From an uncultured Collinsella sp. (GTDB lineage Bacteria > Actinomycetota > Coriobacteriia > Coriobacteriales > Coriobacteriaceae): a stretch of 6,740 nt of DNA. Under the pieces are notes generated by a model that was not told the DNA's origin, searched no databases, and was given only the letters and a program-made list of their open reading frames with translations. Made by a program: the position numbers and the translations under genes. Of this stretch, positions 5,920-6,740 are shown piece after piece. Every line of letters starts with the position of its first letter. The stretch's first letter is position 1. The stretch covers positions 1 through 6,740 of the forward strand of contig CABUHP010000097.1 in assembly GCA_902491415.1 (NCBI GenBank). The letters run 5' to 3'.

Positions 5920-6681
5920 ATGGATCAGATTTACGACAACAGGTACTATTCCGCCGGTTCGCGTGAGCCGTCGCCTCGCCGTGCGCGCACGGTGCAGCTC
6001 GGTGGGTCCGCCTACGCCGGCGCCGACCGCTCCATGCAGCGCCCGACAAGTACCTCGCGCCCCAATGCTCAAGTGAATACTTCGACAGATGGACCAGTGC
6101 GCCCGGCACGTTCGTCGCATGCTCAGCGCTCGTCGGCTCAAACGCACGATAGGTCGAGCAGCCCCTCGAACCGTTTTTCGGGCTCGGACTTTATGCACTA
6201 CGCCAACGACAACGCGGTGGTCAAGGCGATCTACGACTTTACCCACGGTCCTCAGCGAGGGCTATTCATCGGCATCGTCGTTGCCCTGGTGCTCGTGAGC
6301 CTGTATTTCCCCGTGCGCGACCTGTACGTGGCAAAGCGTTCGAGCGATATCTTGACCAAGCAGGTCGAGATTCGCCAGCAATACAATGATGGGCTGCAAA
6401 AAAGCGTCGACAAGCTGCTCTCGGAGGAGGGTATCAAGGATGCGGCATCCGAGGACCTGGGCTTGGTGATGCCCGGCGAGAAGAGGATTGAAGTGCAGGG
6501 CCTGGACGGCGATTCGGATGCCTCGTCGAGCCAGAAGTCGTCGAACGCCAAGAAGGCCAGCGAAGTTGCCAAGGAAATCGAAGAAGTCGGCAAGGACGCG
6601 CCGTGGTACATCCAGGCGCTCGACATGCTGTTTGGATTTAACGGCGTCGAGGGTCAGACGGTCGCGTCCAGCGGCGAGTAG
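5920..6681 (+). CDS. DivIC/FtsB-type septum formation initiator protein
   Basis: From the ATG at 5920 the protein has 253 residues. Residues 1-113 are hydrophilic, Ser/Arg/Pro-rich and probably disordered. One membrane segment (GLFIGIVVALVLVSLYF, 114-130) is followed by a coiled-coil-like stretch (about 138-168) and ASEDLGLVMPGEKRIEV (176-192), which matches the conserved end of the DivIC/FtsB family. A Ser/Lys/Glu-rich tail follows, ending near WYIQALDMLFGF (229-240). Family members sit in the cytoplasmic membrane with the coiled coil outside and help link FtsL and FtsQ in the divisome. Typical members are about 100-130 residues, so both ends are extended. Location after eno is the usual actinobacterial position. 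The ribosome binding site is weak (AAGG, five bases upstream). An open frame back to 5794 overlaps the eno terminator, so the longer start is rejected. Confidence 0.85.
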   Translation: MDQIYDNRYYSAGSREPSPRRARTVQLGGSAYAGADRSMQRPTSTSRPNAQVNTSTDGPVRPARSSHAQRSSAQTHDRSSSPSNRFSGSDFMHYANDNAVVKAIYDFTHGPQRGLFIGIVVALVLVSLYFPVRDLYVAKRSSDILTKQVEIRQQYNDGLQKSVDKLLSEEGIKDAASEDLGLVMPGEKRIEVQGLDGDSDASSSQKSSNAKKASEVAKEIEEVGKDAPWYIQALDMLFGFNGVEGQTVASSGE

Positions 6682-6709
6682 GCGAGTAGCGCCCGGAGGG
6701 GAGCCCGCA

Positions 6710-6740
6710 ATGACAAATTGCAAACGATATAAGGTGGCGG
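6710..6740 (+). CDS. Start of next gene, possibly Ppx/GppA-type phosphatase (5' fragment)
   Basis: An ATG at 6710 is preceded by GGAGGGGAG (6695-6703) with a six-base spacer, the strongest ribosome binding site in this part of the window. Only ten codons are visible, reading MTNCKRYKVA. The spacing of 28 bases from the division gene's stop suggests co-transcription. In actinobacteria the eno–DivIC gene pair is commonly followed by a DUF501 gene and/or a Ppx/GppA exopolyphosphatase, and the RYKVA start would suit the first strand of the latter. Ten residues do not prove the family. Confidence 0.5.
   Translation, partial: MTNCKRYKVA

Overview
The window is high-GC, with strong G/C preference at third codon positions. 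It carries typical actinobacterial housekeeping genes. Gene order, the eno – septum-initiator (DivIC/FtsB) – Ppx/GppA-like run, and overall protein flavour suggest a gut actinobacterium of the Coriobacteriia, most likely near Collinsella. That assignment is inference from recognition, not from a search.

Left part (1-1042): the end of a histidine operon on the + strand. It holds the 3' part of hisF, then hisI with its ATG directly abutting the hisF stop, then hisE as a separate gene. HisF makes the imidazole ring, HisI opens the PR-AMP ring and HisE removes pyrophosphate from PR-ATP. Convergent to this operon, on the - strand (1040-1951), is a PHP-family phosphatase resembling histidinol-phosphatase, which could supply the phosphatase step of the same pathway. 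A long imperfect palindrome (959-1027) fills most of the gap between the convergent genes.

Middle part (1952-4294): a 340-base divergent intergenic region carries a probable -10 box for the PHP gene and a second long palindrome (2078-2149). It is followed by a probable three-gene + strand operon: a free-standing C-terminal LarC domain (nickel-pincer cofactor family), a YfcE-like metallophosphoesterase, and mazG, a house-cleaning NTP pyrophosphohydrolase. A clear intrinsic terminator follows mazG.

Right part (4295-6740): enolase has its own promoter region, with a 10-base direct repeat around the -10 box and a leader of roughly 90 nt, and it is closed by a strong intrinsic terminator. An extended -10 promoter then drives a DivIC/FtsB-type division protein with unusually long N- and C-terminal extensions. 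The first codons of a following gene, possibly Ppx/GppA, lie at the right edge.

No tRNA, rRNA, CRISPR array, transposase or prophage gene was seen. Most of the window is ordinary housekeeping sequence. The least explained parts are the two long palindromes flanking the PHP gene, the stand-alone LarC C-terminal domain, the repeat at the eno promoter, and the extended division protein.
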